A DNA stretch of 64,000 nt from Odiellus spinosus (taxonomy: Eukaryota; Arthropoda; Arachnida; Opiliones; Phalangiidae). The DNA lies in the NCBI GenBank assembly GCA_963920705.1, contig CAWUCO010000080.1:806001-870000 (forward strand). The letters run 5' to 3'. The translations under genes and the position numbers were made by a program. A model generated the notes under the pieces. That model saw only the letters and a program-made list of their open reading frames with translations, did not search any database and had not been told where the DNA came from. Shown in pieces: positions 28,401 through 41,896 of the stretch (within the stretch, counting starts at the first letter, position 1; every line of letters starts with the position of its first letter).

Positions 28401-31373
28401 CCCAAGTATAGATTCCCAAATTTCCCAAGTATAGATTCACAAATTTGCCGCGTATAGATTCACAAATTTCCCATGTATAGATTCACAAATTTCCCAAGTA
28501 TAGATTCACAAATTTCCCAAGTATAGATTCAAAAATTTCCCCAGTATAGATTCACAAATTTCCCAAGTATAGATTCACAAATTTCCCTAGTATAGATTCT
28601 CAAATTTTCCAAATATAGATTCACAAATTTTCCATGTATAGATTCACAAATTTCCCAAGTATAGATTCACAAATTTCCCAAGTATAGATTCAAAAATTTC
28701 CCAAGTATAGATTCACAAATTTCCCAAGTATAGATTCACAAATTTCCCAAGTATAGATTCACAAATTTCCCAAGAATAGATTCACAAATTTCTCAAGTAT
28801 AGATTCACAAATTTCCCAAGTATAGACTAACATATTTCCCAAGTATAGATTCACAAATTTTCCATGTATAGATTCACAAATTTCCCAAGTATAGATTCAC
28901 AAATTTCCCAAGAATAGATTCACAAATTTTCCCAAGTATAGATTCACAAATTTCCCAAGTATATATTCACAAATTTCCCAAGTATAGATTCACAAATTTC
29001 TCAAGTATAGATTCACAAATTTCCCAAGTATAGACTAACATATTTCCGAAGTATAGATTCACAAATTTCCCAAGTATAGATTCACAAATTTTCCAAATAT
29101 AGATTCACAAATTTTCCATGTATAGATTCACAAATTTCCCAATTATAGATTCACAAATTTCAGAAGTATAGATTCACAAATTTTCCTAGTATAGATCCAC
29201 AAATTTCCCAAGTATAGAACCACAAATTTCCCAAGTATAAATCCACAAATTTTTCAAGTATAGATTCACAAATTTCCCAAGTATAGATTCACAAATTTTC
29301 CAAATATAGATTCACAAATTTTCCAAGTATAGATCCACAAATTTCCCAAGTATAGATCCACAAATTTCCCTAGTATAGATCCACAAATTTCCCAAGTATA
29401 GATTCACAAATTTCCCAAGTATAGATTTACAAATTTCCCAAGTATAGATTCACAATATTCCCAAGTATAGATTCACAAATTTCCCAAGTATAAATTCACA
29501 AATTTCCCAAGTATAGATTCACAAATTTCCCAAGAATAGATTCACAAATTTCCCAAGTATAGATTCACAAATTTCCCAAGTATAGATTCACATATTTCCC
29601 AAGTATAGATTCACAAATTTCCCAAGTATAGATTCACAAATTTCCCAAGTATAGATTCACAAATTTTTCAAATATAGATTCACAAATTTTCTATGTATAG
29701 ATTCACAACTTTCCCAAGTATAGATTCACAAATTTTCCAAATATAGATTCACAAATTTTCCAAATATAGATTCACAAATTTCCCAAGTATAGATTGACAA
29801 ATTTCCCAAGTATAAATCCACAAATTTCTCAAGAATAGATTCACAAATTTCCCAAGTAAAGATTCACAAATTTTCCAAATATAGATTCACAAATTTTCCA
29901 AGTATAGATTCACAAATTTCCCAAGTATAGATTCACAAATTTTCCTAGTATAGATCCACAAATTTCCCATGTATAGATTCACAAATTTCCCAAGTATAGA
30001 TTCACAAATTTCCCTAGTATAGATTCACAAATTTTCCAAATATAGATTCACAAATTTTCCATGTATAGATTCACAAATTTCACAAGTATAGATTCACAAA
30101 TTTCAGAAGTATAGATTCACAAATTTCCCAAATATAGATTCACAAATTTTCCAAATATAGATTCACAAATTTCCTAGTATAGATTCACAAATTTCCCAAG
30201 AATAGATTCACAAATTTCCCAAGTATAGATTCCCAAATTTCCCAAGTATAGATTCACAAATTTGCCGCGTATAGATTCACAAATTTCCCATGTATAGATT
30301 CACAAATTTCCCAAGTATAGATTCACAAATTTCCCAAGTATGATTCACAAATTTCCCAAGTATAGATTCACAAATTTTCCTAGTATAGATCCACAAATTT
30401 CCCAAGTATAAATCCACAAATTTCTCAAGAATAGATTCACAAATTTCCCAAGTAAAGATTCACAAATTTTCCAAATATAGATTCACAAATTTTCCAAGTA
30501 TAGATTCACAAATTTCCCAAGTATAGATTCACAAATTTTCCTAGTATAGATCCACAAATTTCCCATGTATAGATTCACAAATTTCCCATGTATAGATTCA
30601 CAAATTTCCGAAGTATAGATTCACAAATTTCCCAAGTATGATTCAAAAATTTCCCAAGTATAGATTCACAAATTTCCCAAGAATAGATTCACAAATTTTC
30701 CCAAGTATAGATTCACAAATTTCCCAAGTATAGATTCACAAATTTCCCAAGTATAGATTCACAAATTTCTCAAGTATAGATTCACAAATTTCCCAAGTAT
30801 AGACTAACATATTTACGAAGTATAGATTCACAAATTTCCCAATTTTAGATTCACAAATTTCCCAAGTATAGATTCACAAATTTTCCAAATATAGATTCAC
30901 AAATTTTCCATGTATAGATTCACAAATTTTCCAAGTATAGATTCACAAATTTCAGAAGTATAGATTCACAAATTTCCCAAGTATGATTCACAAATTTCCC
31001 AAGTATAGATTCACAAATTTCTCAAGTATAGATTCACAAATTTCCCACGTATAGATTCACAAATTTCCCATGTATAAATTCACAAATTTCCAATGTATAG
31101 ATTCACAAATTTCCCAAGTATGATTCACAAATTTCCCAAGTATAGATTCACAAATTTCCCCAGTATAGATTCACAAATTTCCCAATTATAGATTCACAAA
31201 TTTCCAGAGTATAGATTCACAAATTTCCCAAGTATAGATTCACAAATTTCCCAAGTATAGATTCACAAATATCCCAAGTATAGATTCACAAATTTCCCAT
31301 GTATAGATTCACAAATTTCCCATGTATAGATTCACAAATTTCCCAAGTTTAGATTCACAAATTTCCCAAGTAT
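18210..31373. repeat. Higher-order repeat, 4,364-bp period, three copies
   Basis: This is the largest regular block. The AGTACAG variant occurs at 18,391, 22,755 and 27,119, and the TTTCCAGAG unit at about 22,474, 26,838 and 31,202, all exactly 4,364 apart. The TCCACAAATTT, TTTTTCAAATATAG, CAACTTTCCC and TTTTTCCTAG type units sit at the same relative places in each copy. The match begins near 18,210, where GCCGCG in one copy faces CCCATG in the next. It ends near 31,373 with a one-base length change. The copies are near-identical, with occasional single differences such as GTAAAG near 22,481 against GTATAG in the other two. Nearly all 190 unit positions keep their variant identity. Confidence 0.9.
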
Positions 31374-34300
31374 GATTCAAAAATTTCCCAAGTATAGATT
31401 CACAAATTTCCCAAGTATAGATTCACAAATTTCCCATGAATAGATTCACAAATTTCTCAAGTATAGATTCACAAATTTCCCAAGTATAGACTAACATATT
31501 TCCCAAGTATAGATTCACAAATTTCCCATGTATAGATTCACAAATTTCAGAAGTATAGATTCACAAATTTTCCAAATATAGATTCACAAATTTCCTAGTA
31601 TAGATTCACAAATTTCCCAAGAATAGATTCACAAATTTCCCAAGTATAGATTCCCAAATTTCCCAAGTATAGTTTCACAAATTTGCCGCGTATAGATTCA
31701 CAAATTTCCCATGTATAGATTCACAAATTTCCCAAGTATAGATTCACAAATTTCCCAAGTATGATTCACAAATTTCCCAAGTATAGATTCAAAAATTTCC
31801 CCAGTATAGATTCACAAATTTCCCAAGTATAGATTCACAAATTTCCCAAGTATAGATTCACAAATTTTCCAAATATAGACTCACAATGTTTAAATGTGTA
31901 GATTCACAAATTTTCCAAATATAGATTCACAAATTTCCTAGTATAGATTCACAAATTTCCCAAGTATAGATTCACAAATTTCCCAAGTATAGATTCCCAA
32001 ATTTCCCAAGTATAGATTCAAAAATTTCCCCAGTATAGATTCACAAATTTCCCAAGTATAGATTCACAAATTTCCCAAGTATAGATTCACAAATTTCCCA
32101 CGTATAGATTCACAAATTTCTCAAGTATAGATTCACAAATTTCCCAAGTATAGACTAACATATTTCCCAAGTATAGATTCACAAATTTCCCAATTATAGA
32201 TTCACAAATTTCCCAAGTATAGATTCACAAATTTTCCCAAATATAGATTCACAAATTTCCCAAGTATAGATTCACAAATTTCCCAAGCATAGATTCACAA
32301 ATTTCCCAAGTATAGACTAATATATTTCCCAAGTAAAGATTCACAAATTTCCCAAGTATAGATTCAAAAATTTGCCGCGTATAGATTCACAAATTTCCCA
32401 TGTATAGATTCACAAATTTCCCAAGTATAGATTCACAAATTTCCCAAGTAGAGATTCAAAAATTTCCCCAGTATAGATTCACAAATTTCCCAAGTATAGA
32501 TTCACAATTTCCCTAGTATAGATTCACAAATTTTCCAAATATAGATTCACAAACTTTCCATGTATAGATTCACAAATTTCACAAGTATAGATTCACAAAT
32601 TTCAGAAGTATAGATTCACAAATTTCCCAAGTATAGATTCACAAATTTTCCAAATATAGATTCACAAATTTCCTAGTATAGATTCACAAATTTCCCAAGA
32701 ATAGATTCACAAATTTTCCAAGTATAGATTCCCAAATTTCCCAAGTATAGATTCACAAATTTGCCGCGTATAGATTCACAAATTTCCCATGTATAGATTC
32801 ACAAATTTCCCAAGTATAGATTCACAAATTTCCCAAGTATGATTCACAAATTTCCCAAGTATAGATTCAAAAATTTCCCCAGTATAGATTCACAAATTTC
32901 CCAAGTATAGATTCACAAATTTCCCAAGTATAGATTCACAAATTTTCCAAATATAGACTCACAATGTTTAAATGTATAGATTCACAAATTTTCCAAATAT
33001 AGATTCACAAATTTCCTAGTATAGATTCACAAATTTCCCAAGTATAGATTCACAAATTTCCCAAGTATAGATTCCCAAATTTCCCAAGTATAGATTCACA
33101 AATTTGCCGCGTATAGATTCACAAATTTCCCATGTATAGATTCACAAATTTCCCAAGTATAGATTCACAAATTTCCCAAGTATAGATTCAAAAATTTCCC
33201 CAGTATAGATTCACAAATTTCCCAAGTATAGATTCACAAATTTCCCTAGTATAGATTCTCAAATTTTCCAAATATAGATTCACAAATTTTCCATGTATAG
33301 ATTCACAAATTTCCCAAGTATAGAGTCACAAATTTCCCAAGTATAGATTCAAAAATTTCCCAAGTATAGATTCACAAATTTCCCAAGTATAGATTCACAA
33401 ATTTCCCAAGTATAGATTCACAAATTTCCCAAGAATAGATTCACAAATTTCTCAAGTATAGATTCACAAATTTCCCAAGTATAGACTAACATATTTCCCA
33501 AGTATAGATTCACAAATTTCCCCTGTATAGATTCACAAATTTCCCAAGTATAGATTCACAAATTTCCCAAGTATGATTCAAAAATTTCCCAAGTATAGAT
33601 TCACAAATTTCCCAAGAATAGATTCACAAATTTTCCCAAGTATAGATTCACAAATTTCCCAAGTATATATTCACAAATTTCCCAAGTATAGATTCACAAA
33701 TTTCTCAAGTATAGATTCACAAATTTCCCAAGTATAGACTAACATATTTCCGAAGTATAGATTCACAAATTTCCCAAGTATAGATTCACAAATTTTCCAA
33801 ATATAGATTCAAAAATTTTCCATGTATAGATTCACAAATTTCCCAATTATAGATTCACAAATTTCAGAAGTATAGATTCACAAATTTTCCTAGTATAGAT
33901 CCACAAATTTCCCAAGTATAGATCCACAAATTTCCCAAGTATAAATCCACAAATTTATCAAGAATAGATTCACAAATTTCCCAAGTATAGATTCACAAAT
34001 TTTCCAAATATAGATTCACAAATTTTCCAAGTATAGATCCACAAATTTCCCAAGTATAGATCCACAAATTTCCCTAGTATAGATCCACAAATTTCCCAAG
34101 TATAGATTCACAAATTTCCCAAGTATAGATTTACAAATTTCCCAAGTATAGATTCACAAATTTCCCAAGTATAGATTCACAAATTTCCCAAGTATAAATT
34201 CACAAATTTCCCAAGTATAGATTCACCAATTTCCCAAGAATAGATTCACAAATTTCCCAAGTATAGATTCACAAATTTCCCAAGTATAGATTCACATATT

Positions 34301-34994
34301 TCCCAAGTATAGATTCACAAATTTCCCAAGTATAGATTCACAAATTTCCCAAGTATAGATTCACAAATTTTTCAAATATAGATTCACAAATTTTCTATGT
34401 ATAGATTCACAACTTTCCCAAGTATAGATTCACAAATTTTCCAAATATAGATTCACAAATTTTCCAAATATAGATTCACAAATTTCCCAAGTATAGATTG
34501 ACAAATTTCCCAAGTATAAATCCACAAATTTCTCAAGAAGAGATTCACAAATTTCCCAAGTAAAGATTCACAAATTTTTCAAATATAGATTCACAAATTT
34601 TCCAAGTATAGATTCACAAATTTCCCAAGTATAGATTCACAAATTTTCCTAGTATAGATCCACAAATTTCCCATGTATAGATTCACAAATTTCCCAAGTA
34701 TAGATTCACAAATTTCCCTAGTATAGATTCACAAATTTTCCAAATATAGATTCACAAATTTTCCATGTATAGATTCACAAATTTCACAAGTATAGATTCA
34801 CAAATTTCAGAAGTATAGATTCACAAATTTCCCAAGTATAGATTCACAAATTTTCCAAATATAGATTCACAAATTTCCTAGTATAGATTCACAAATTTCC
34901 CAAGAATAGATTCACAAATTTCCCAAGTATAGATTCCCAAATTTCCCAAGTATAGATTCACAAATTTGCCGCGTATAGATTCACAAATTTCCCA
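31374..34994. repeat. Rearranged partial copy of the 4,364-bp repeat
   Basis: After the third 4,364-bp copy, the order of variants is changed between about 31,374 and 33,300. It then resumes the same series: the TTTCCGAAG unit near 33,749 matches 29,045 at offset 4,704, which is 340 more than the regular period. Single-base differences are more frequent here than between the three regular copies, for example TAGAGTCAC near 33,322 and ATTCACCAATTT near 34,225. It is best read as a fourth, older or edited copy with a net gain of about 340 bp. Confidence 0.7.
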
Positions 34995-37900
34995 TGTATA
35001 GATTCACAAATTTCCCAAGTATAGATTCACAAATTTCCCAAGTATGATTCACAAATTTCCCAAGTATAGATTCAAAAATTTCCCCAGTATAGATTCACAA
35101 ATTTCCCAAGTATAGATTCACAAATTTCCCAAGTATAGATTCACAAATTTTCCAAATATAGACTCACAATGTTTAAATGTATAGATTCACAAATTTTCCA
35201 AATATAGATTCACAAATTTCCTAGTATAGATTCACAAATTTCCCAAGTATAGATTCACAAATTTCCCAAGTATAGATTCCCAAATTTCCCAAGTATAGAT
35301 TCACAAATTTGCCGCGTATAGATTCACAAATTTCCCATGTATAGATTCACAAATTTCCCAAGTATAGATTCACAAATTTCCCAAGTATAGATTCAAAAAT
35401 TTCCCCAGTATAGATTCACAAATTTCCCAAGTATAGATTCACAAATTTCTATAGTATAGATTCTCAAATTTTCCAAATATAGATTCACAAATTTTCCATG
35501 TATAGATTCACAAATTTCCCAAGTATAGATTCACAAATTTCCCAAGTATAGATTCACAAATTTCCCAAGTATAAATTCACAAATTTCCCAAGTATAGATT
35601 CACCAATTTCCCAAGAATAGATTCACAAATTTCCCAAGTATAGATTCACAAATTTCCCAAGTATAGATTCACATATTTCCCAAGTATAGATTCACAAATT
35701 TCCCAAGTATAGATTCACAAATTTCCCAAGTATAGATTGACAAATTTTTCAAATATAGATTCACAAATTTTCTATGTATAGATTCACAACTTTCCCAAGT
35801 ATAGATTCACAAATTTTCCAAATATAGATTCACAAATTTTCCAAATATAGATTCACAAATTTCCCAAGTATAGATTGACAAATTTCCCAAGTATAAATCC
35901 ACAAATTTCTCAAGAATAGATTCACAAATTTCCCAAGTAAAGATTCACAAATTTTTCAAATATAGATTCACAAATTTTCCAAGTATAGATTCACAAATTT
36001 CCCAAGTATAGATTCACAAATTTTCCTAGTATAGATCCACAAATTTCCCATGTATAGATTCACAAATTTCCCAAGTATAGATTCACAAATTTCCCTAGTA
36101 TAGATTCACAAATGTTCCAAATATAGATTCACAAATTTTCCATGTATAGATTCACAAATTTCACAAGTATAGATTCACAAATTTCAGAAGTATAGATTCA
36201 CAAATTTCCCAAGTATAGATTCACAAATTTTCCAAATATAGATTCACAAATTTCCTAGTATAGATTCACAAATTTCCCAAGAATAGATTCACAAATTTCC
36301 CAAGTATAGATTCCCAAATTTCCCAAGTATAGATTCACAAATTTGCCGCGTATAGATTCACAAATTTCCCATGTATAGATTCACAAATTTCCCAAGTATA
36401 GATTCACAAATTTCCCAAGTATGATTCACAAATTTCCCAAGTATAGATTCACAAATTTTCCTAGTATAGATCCACAAATTTCCCAAGTATAAATCCACAA
36501 ATTTCTCAAGAATAGATTCACAAATTTCCCAAGTAAAGATTCACAAATTTTCCAAGTATAGATTCACAAATTTCCCAAGTATAGATTCACAAATTTTCCT
36601 AGTATAGATCCACAAATTTCCCATGTATAGATTCACAAATTTCCCATGTATAGATTCACAAATTTCCGAAGTATAGATTTACAAATTTCCCAAGTATGAT
36701 TCAAAAATTTCCCAAGTATAGATTCACAAATTTTACAAGAATAGATTCACAAATTTTCCCAAGTATAGATTCACAAATTTCCCAAGTATAGATTCACAAA
36801 TTTCTCAAGTATAGATTCACAAATTTCCCAAGTATAGACTAACATATTTACGAAGTATAGATTCACAAATTTCCCAATTATAGATTCACAAATTTCCCAA
36901 GTATAGATTCACAAATTTTCCAAATATAGATTCACAAATTTTCCATGTATAGATTCACAAATTTTCCAAGTATAGATTCACAAATTTCAGAAGTATAGAT
37001 TCACAAATTTCCCAAGTATGATTCACAAATTTCCCAAGTATAGATTCACAAATTTCTCAAGTATAGATTCACAAATTTCCCACGTATAGATTCACAAATT
37101 TCCCATGTATAAATTCAAAAATTTCCCATGTATAGATTCACAAATTTCCCAAGTATGATTCACAAATTTCCCAAGTATAGATTCACAAATTTCCCCAGTA
37201 TAGATTCACAAATTTCCCAATTATAGATTCACAAATTTCCAGAGTATAGATTCACAAATTTCCCAAGTATAGATTCACAAATTTCCCAAGTATAGATTCA
37301 CAAATATCCCAAGTATAGATTCACAAATTTCCCATGTATAGATTCACAAATTTCCCATGTATAGATTCACAAATTTCCCAAGTTTAGATTCACAAATTTC
37401 CCAAGTATAATTCAAAAATTTCCCAAGTATAGATTCACAAATTTCCCAAGTATAGATTCACAAATTTCCCAAGTATAGATTCACAAATTTCCCAAGTATG
37501 ATTCACAAATTTCCCAAGTATAGATTCAAAAATTTCCCCAGTATAGATTCACAAATTTCCCAAGTATAGATTCACAAATTTCCCAAGTATAGATTCACAA
37601 ATTTTCCAAATATAGACTCACAATGTTTAAATGTATAGATTCACAAATTTTCCAAATATAGATTCACAAATTTCCTAGTATAGATTCACAAATTTCCCAA
37701 GTATAGATTCACAAATTTCCCAAGTATAGATTCCCAAATTTCCCAAGTATAGATTCACAAATTTGCCGCGTATAGATTCACAAATTTCCCATGTATAGAT
37801 TCACAAATTTCCCAAGTATAGATTCACAAATTTCCCAAGTATAGATTCAAAAATTTCCCCAGTATAGATTCACAAATTTCCCAAGTATAGATTCACAAAT

Positions 37901-40900
37901 TTCCCTAGTATAGATTCTCAAATTTTCCAAATATAGATTCACAAATTTTCCATGTATAGATTCACAAATTTCCCAAGTATAGATTCACAAATTTCCCAAG
38001 TATAGATTCACAAATTTCCCAAGTATAAATTCACAAATTTCCCAAGTATAGATTCACCAATTTCCCAAGAATAGATTCACAAATTTCCCAAGTATAGATT
38101 CACAAATTTCCCAAGTATAGATTCACATATTTCCCAAGTATAGATTCACAAATTTCCCAAGTATAGATTCACAAATTTCCCAAGTATAGATTGACAAATT
38201 TTTCAAATATAGATTCACAAATTTTCTATGTATAGATTCACAACTTTCCCAAGTATAGATTCACAAATTTTCCAAATATAGATTCACAAATTTTCCAAAT
38301 ATAGATTCACAAATTTCCCAAGTATAGATTGACAAATTTCCCAAGTATAAATCCACAAATTTCTCAAGAATAGATTCACAAATTTCCCAAGTAAAGATTC
38401 ACAAATTTTTCAAATATAGATTCACAAATTTTCCAAGTATAGATTCACAAATTTCCCAAGTATAGATTCACAAATTTTCCTAGTATAGATTCACAAATTT
38501 CCCAAGTATAGATTCACAAATTTCCCAAGTATGATTCACAAATTTCCCAAGTATAGATTCAAAAATTTCCCCAGTATAGATTCACAAATTTCCCAAGTAT
38601 AGATTCACAAATTTCCCAAGTATAGATTCACAAATTTTCCAAATATAGACTCACAATGTTTAAATGTATAGATTCACAAATTTTCCAAATATAGATTCAC
38701 AAATTTCCTAGTATAGATTCACAAATTTCCCAAGTATAGATTCACAAATTTCCTAAGTATAGATTCCCAAATTTCCCAAGTATAGATTCACAAATTTGCC
38801 GCGTATAGATTCACAAATTTCCCATGTATAGATTCACAAATTTCCCAAGTATAGATTCACAAATTTCCCAAGTATAGATTCAAAAATTTCCCCAGTATAG
38901 ATTCACAAATTTCCCAAGTATAGATTCACAAATTTCCCTAGTATAGATTCTCAAATTTTCCAAATATAGATTCACAAATTTTCCATGTATAGATTCACAA
39001 ATTTCCCAAGTATAGATTCACAAATTTCCCAAGTATAGATTCACAAATTTCCCAAGTATAAATTCACAAATTTCCCAAGTATAGATTCACCAATTTCCCA
39101 AGAATAGATTCACAAATTTCCCAAGTATAGATTCACAAATTTCCCAAGTATAGATTCACATATTTCCCAAGTATAGATTCACAAATTTCCCAAGTATAGA
39201 TTCACAAATTTCCCAAGTATAGATTGACAAATTTTTCAAATATAGATTCACAAATTTTCTATGTATAGATTCACAACTTTCCCAAGTATAGATTCACAAA
39301 TTTTCCAAATATAGATTCACAAATTTTCCAAATATAGATTCACAAATTTCCCAAGTATAGATTGACAAATTTCCCAAGTATAAATCCACAAATTTCTCAA
39401 GAATAGATTCACAAATTTCCCAAGTAAAGATTCACAAATTTTTCAAATATAGATTCACAAATTTTCCAAGTATAGATTCACAAATTTCCCAAGTATAGAT
39501 TCACAAATTTTCCTAGTATAGATCCACAAATTTCCCATGTATAGATTCACAAATTTCCCAAGTATAGATTCACAAATTTCCCTAGTATAGATTCACAAAT
39601 TTTCCAAATATAGATTCACAAATTTTCCATGTATAGATTCACAAATTTCACAAGTATAGATTCACAAATTTCAGAAGTATAGATTCACAAATTTCCCAAG
39701 TATAGATTCACAAATTTTCCAAATATAGATTCACAAATTTCCTAGTATAGATTCACAAATTTCCCAAGAATAGATTCACAAATTTCCCAAGTATAGATTC
39801 CCAAATTTCCCAAGTATAGATTCACAAATTTGCCGCGTATAGATTCACAAATTTCCCATGTATAGATTCACAAATTTCCCAAGTATAGATTCACAAATTT
39901 CCCAAGTATGATTCACAAATTTCCCAAGTATAGATTCACAAATTTTCCTAGTATAGATCCACAAATTTCCCAAGTATAAATCCACAAATTTCTCAAGAAT
40001 AGATTCACAAATTTCCCAAGTAAAGATTCACAAATTTTCCAAGTATAGATTCACAAATTTCCCAAGTATAGATTCACAAATTTTCCTAGTATAGATCCAC
40101 AAATTTCCCATGTATAGATTCACAAATTTCCCATGTATAGATTCACAAATTTCCGAAGTATAGATTTACAAATTTCCCAAGTATGATTCAAAAATTTCCC
40201 AAGTATAGATTCACAAATTTTACAAGAATAGATTCACAAATTTTCCCAAGTATAGATTCACAAATTTCCCAAGTATAGATTCACAAATTTCTCAAGTATA
40301 GATTCACAAATTTCCCAAGTATAGACTAACATATTTACGAAGTATAGATTCACAAATTTCCCAATTATAGATTCACAAATTTCCCAAGTATAGATTCACA
40401 AATTTTCCAAATATAGATTCACAAATTTTCCATGTATAGATTCACAAATTTTCCAAGTATAGATTCACAAATTTCAGAAGTATAGATTCACAAATTTCCC
40501 AAGTATGATTCACAAATTTCCCAAGTATAGATTCACAAATTTCTCAAGTATAGATTCACAAATTTCCCACGTATAGATTCACAAATTTCCCATGTATAAA
40601 TTCAAAAATTTCCCATGTATAGATTCACAAATTTCCCAAGTATGATTCACAAATTTCCCAAGTATAGATTCACAAATTTCCCCAGTATAGATTCACAAAT
40701 TTCCCAATTATAGATTCACAAATTTCCAGAGTATAGATTCACAAATTTCCCAAGTATAGATTCACAAATTTCCCAAGTATAGATTCACAAATATCCCAAG
40801 TATAGATTCACAAATTTCCCATGTATAGATTCACAAATTTCCCATGTATAGATTCACAAATTTCCCAAGTTTAGATTCACAAATTTCCCAAGTATAATTC

Positions 40901-40957
40901 AAAAATTTCCCGAGTATAGATTCACAAATTTCCCAAGTATAGATTCACAAATTTCCC
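34995..40957. repeat. Higher-order repeat, 3,487-bp period, about 1.7 copies
   Basis: Markers repeat at an offset of 3,487: GACTCACAAT (35,161 and 38,648), the ATAAATTCAC unit (about 35,570 and 39,058), TATGATT (36,421 and 39,908), and AGTTTAGATT followed by the TATAATTC unit (37,381 and 40,868). The second copy stops matching near 40,957. The block is related to the 4,364-bp repeat but lacks part of it and contains the nested 1,033-bp duplication. Confidence 0.83.
37451..39535. repeat. Nested duplication, 1,033-bp period, two copies
   Basis: Within the 3,487-bp HOR, the run containing the TATG unit (37,495 and 38,528), AATGTTTAAATG (about 37,622 and 38,655) and TTTTCCTAG (38,479 and 39,512) repeats at 1,033 bases, which is 45 units minus two. 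The right end is marked by ATTCAC in one copy facing ATCCAC in the other near 39,522. This shows a smaller duplication inside a larger one. Confidence 0.8.
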
Positions 40958-41896
40958 ATGAATAGATTCACAAATTTCTCAAGTATAGATTCACAAATTT
41001 CCCAAGTATAGACTAACATATTTCCCAAGTATTGATTCACAAATTTCCCATGTATAGATTCACAAATTTCCCAAGTATAGATTCAAAAATTTCCCAAGTA
41101 TGATTCAAAAATTTCCCAAGTATGATTCAAAAATTTCCCAAGTATAGATTCACAAATTTCCCAAGAATAGATTCACAAATTTTCCCAAGTATAGATTCAC
41201 AAATTTCCCAAGTATAGATTCACAAATTTCCCAAGTATAGACTAACATATTTCCGAAGTATAGATTCACAAATTTCCCAATTATAGATTCACATATTTCC
41301 CAAGTATAGATTCACAAATTTTCCAAATATAGATTCACAAATTTTCCATGTATAGATTCACAAATTTCCCAAGTATAGATTCACAAATTTCAGAAGTATA
41401 GATTCACAAATTTCCCAAGTATGATTCACAAATTTCCCGAGTATAGATTCACAAATTTCTCAAGTATAGATTCACAAATTTCCCACGTATAGATTCACAA
41501 ATTTCCCATGTATAGATTCACAAATTTCCCATGTATAGATTCACAAATTTCCCAATTATAGATTTACAAATTTCCAGAGTATAGATTCACAAATTTCCAA
41601 AGTATAGATTCACAAATTTCCCCAGTATAGATTCACTAATTTCCCAATTATAGATTTACAAATTTCCAGAGTATAGATTCACATATTTCCCAAGTATAGA
41701 TTCACAAATTTCCCAAGTATAGATTCACAAATATCCCAAGTATAGATTCACAAATTTCCCATGTATAGATTCACAAATTTCCCAAGTATAGATTCACAAA
41801 TTTCCCAAGTATGATTCAAAAATTTCCCAAGTATAGATTCACAAATTTCCGAAGTATAGATTCACAAATTTTCCCAAATATAGATTCACAAATTTC
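40958..41896. repeat. Family A units, no simple tandem period; donor of a distant copy
   Basis: This holds only family A units, including two successive 22-bp TATGATTCAAAAATTT units near 41,099 and 41,122. The part from about 41,580 onward, with the ATTCACTAATTT unit at 41,634, reappears 4,874 bases downstream (46,508). 4,874 is the sum of the two neighbouring HOR periods, 2,276 and 2,598. Nothing else was seen. Confidence 0.7.

Larger units (their letters stand above)
11640..38680. repeat. Zone of AATGTTTAAATG-bearing units
   Basis: A strongly changed unit, ACTCACAATG followed by TTTAAATG, occurs 17 times by my count, near 11,656, 14,527, 15,307, 16,477, 16,891, 18,061, 18,474, 19,574, 22,837, 23,939, 27,201, 28,303, 31,885, 32,963, 35,168, 37,622 and 38,655, and nowhere else. 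It always follows a TTTTCCAAATATAG unit and precedes TTTTCCAAATATAG or TTTCCCAAG units. It was therefore spread by copying of larger blocks and not by repeated mutation. Confidence 0.8.
1510..39840. repeat. Zone of GCCGCG-bearing units
   Basis: Units ending TTTGCCGCG instead of TTTCCCAAG start at 1,510 and recur, for example at 4,491, 4,903, 8,499, 8,980, 9,392, 10,401, 10,882, 10,974, 11,455, 13,937, 14,327, 14,717, 15,107 and 16,621, until 39,832. I found none after that. This unit supplies two of the few CpG sites in family A and marks the start of a recurring cassette. The first bases of the window (CGTATAG, then TTTCCCATG) look like the tail of one more such unit. Confidence 0.75.

Noticed and set aside
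31374..33300. Possible inserted mobile element where the 4,364-bp HOR breaks
   Set aside because: Every base can be assigned to family A units. There are no terminal repeats, target-site duplications or non-satellite sequence.
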